This document shows positions 62,900-64,000 of a DNA stretch of 64,000 nt, piece by piece. Position 1 is the first letter of the stretch. The number at the start of each line of letters is the position of its first letter. Origin of the DNA: Ostrinia nubilalis (lineage: Eukaryota > Arthropoda > Insecta > Lepidoptera > Crambidae); contig NC_087118.1 of the NCBI RefSeq assembly GCF_963855985.1, positions 2,542,001-2,606,000 on the forward strand, given 5' to 3'. The position numbers and the translations under genes were made by a program. The notes below the pieces were generated by a model. It was not told the DNA's origin, did not search any database, and saw nothing but the letters and a program-made list of their open reading frames with translations.

Positions 62900-63600
62900 T
62901 TTTCAATATTAAAATGTATTTAAGCTATTTTCAACCTTATGTCTTACGCATAGAGTTCAAAATTAATTGAAGAAAAAATACAAATCATGTTAGCTTGATG
63001 TGCCAGGAACTATAAATAAATTCTAAAATACTAATCCTTACTTGCTTAATTTGCTTATGAACCAAAGAGTATGAATTCATGGATAAAATAAATATTTTTT
63101 TCCTACGCGCAGTAAAATTCGCCCGCTGTGTCCTGAAGAAAAAATTTTTTTCACCTACTGTTTTCGAAAAAAGTACCATACAATGGTATATATTTATAAT
63201 CCTGGTAAATGTAGCTTTCAGTACATATTTTTTTTATTAGATTATCTCCAATGGTTTAAAAGTAAACGACGTTTATTTAAAAAAATACTTTTTGGTTTTT
63301 GTGATTTTTTCTCAATATTTCTATGTTTTTGTATGAAAAGGCAAAAAGTTTGTTCTAGAAATGAATTCGCCATCCTTTAATTATCCGAAAATGACACCAA
63401 ACTTGCCCTAATACCTATTGTTTTGAAGATATGGGCCTTAAAGTGAAGCGCGGCAGAAGGAAACTTGCCCCCCCTCCCCCTGCTACCACAGGGGGGGCTC
63501 CCGATGTCTACCGACGGAAATCTACTCAGGAGCACCCAAAGAACAACTGGTGCAAAAATGAGCCTTCTATACCAAAGTGGAGGGGTTCTTGCACTAAATT

Positions 63601-64000
63601 ACTATCCTACCCTACTATCGGTCGCAGACCGACGTTCGCGATCGGGCCGTATCGAGCGCATAAGGCGCCCGATCAGTGGCGAACCCAACTAGAGGGTTGC
63701 CCACCGCGGTGTTGGACCAAAGTCCAGCCTACGGCGGGCTCACTCTAGTGGGCCCGATCGAGGGGACTACGGACGCGGCCTGAGGGCGCCACGGTAGGCT
63801 CGGACCTCGGCTCAGGCCGTGTCCGGGGGACGGATAGGGGAGAACCGGCCCGGTACATGTCTGTACCGTCCGAAATGGAAAGCAGGGCCTCGTACTCGCC
63901 GGCGAGTACGGTGTAACGAGCTACTGTGTTGTGGAGTAGTTGGCGTGCTTAAGGCAGTGATGTCTGTGTTCAGAAATTCGGTAATAGGATCGTCCGGGTC
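63601..64000. other. GC-rich segment at window end with a 20-bp palindrome
   Basis: GC-rich, without a recognisable gene; open frames are short. CGTACTCGCCGGCGAGTACG (63891-63910) is a perfect 20-bp palindrome. It could be the 5' part of an unidentified LINE or other element continuing beyond the window. Confidence 0.35.

Larger units (their letters stand above)
59548..63600. mobile_element. 4-kb foldback element (long inverted arms)
   Basis: The outer ends are similar in inverse: left TTTAGTGCAATG... and right, reverse-complemented, TTTAGTGCAAG..., both followed by CCCCTCCACTTTGGTATAGA. The left arm, 59548 to about 60740, pairs with the right arm, about 61847-63600; the latter is lengthened by Helitron copy 2 (62249-62899). 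Examples of paired blocks are 59820-60145 with 62985-63360, 60310-60450 with 62030-62190 and 60580-60730 with 61850-61990. The inner part includes LINE sequence. The target duplication is not clear and no transposase was found. Confidence 0.75.

Overview
The window looks like a transposon-dense, probably heterochromatic stretch of an insect genome, most likely a moth or butterfly. Ty3/gypsy, R1, RTE, CR1/Jockey-like, Helitron, Tc1, hAT, piggyBac-like and Polinton sequences sit inside one another. The short RTE 3' tail with the core GTCCAGCAGTGGACGTC, very common in Lepidoptera, recurs throughout. I found no convincing host gene outside mobile elements, and no rRNA, functional tRNA or CRISPR array.

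Layout. 1-4.4 kb: a minus-strand gypsy gag-pol (Gypsy-1) cut by a P-like MITE that carries a THAP first exon. 6.2-9.9 kb: a decayed CR1/Jockey-like LINE split by a MITE and a LINE 3' fragment. 10.6-19.1 kb: a gypsy RT/RNase H fragment split by a TIR element, which is itself split by a nearly intact R1-clade LINE with a 16-bp target duplication. 20.05-40.87 kb: a 5'-truncated RTE with 11-bp target duplications, split by a complete 19-kb Polinton/Maverick. 40.97-48.37 kb: a non-autonomous Helitron holding an intact two-ORF LINE and a solo LTR; the LTR holds another P-like MITE. 48.76-52.5 kb: a gypsy integrase/RNase H region cut by a long-TIR MITE and a palindromic Tc1 element. 52.5-54.8 kb: a 69-bp minisatellite and a fourth P-like MITE. 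54.8-58.7 kb: a plus-strand gypsy pseudogene (Gypsy-2) cut by a hAT MITE. 59.5-63.6 kb: a 4-kb foldback element with a LINE fragment in its centre and a Helitron in one arm.

The centrepiece is the Polinton (20593-39597). It has 115-bp terminal inverted repeats, a perfect 6-bp target duplication (CCCATC) and most of the expected virus-like genes: packaging ATPase, a DUF8207-like protein, a small coiled-coil protein, chromodomain integrase, a phospholipase A2 capsid protein, adenovirus-type protease, minor and major capsid proteins, a conserved arthropod ORF and, on the opposite strand, a protein-primed DNA polymerase. It also carries two genes I cannot assign: a 133-aa ORF bracketed by 33-bp inverted repeats, and a spliced gene with at least three exons. 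The integrase and major capsid genes look frameshifted and the polymerase is split by a MITE, so this copy is probably dead, although several genes remain fully open.

Flanking duplications allow much of the insertion order to be read directly. The RTE came before the Polinton, and the Polinton before its P-like MITE and piggyBac-like insertions. The Helitron came before the LINE and the LTR, and the LTR before its P-like MITE. All element assignments rest on motifs and repeat structure seen by eye; no database search was run.
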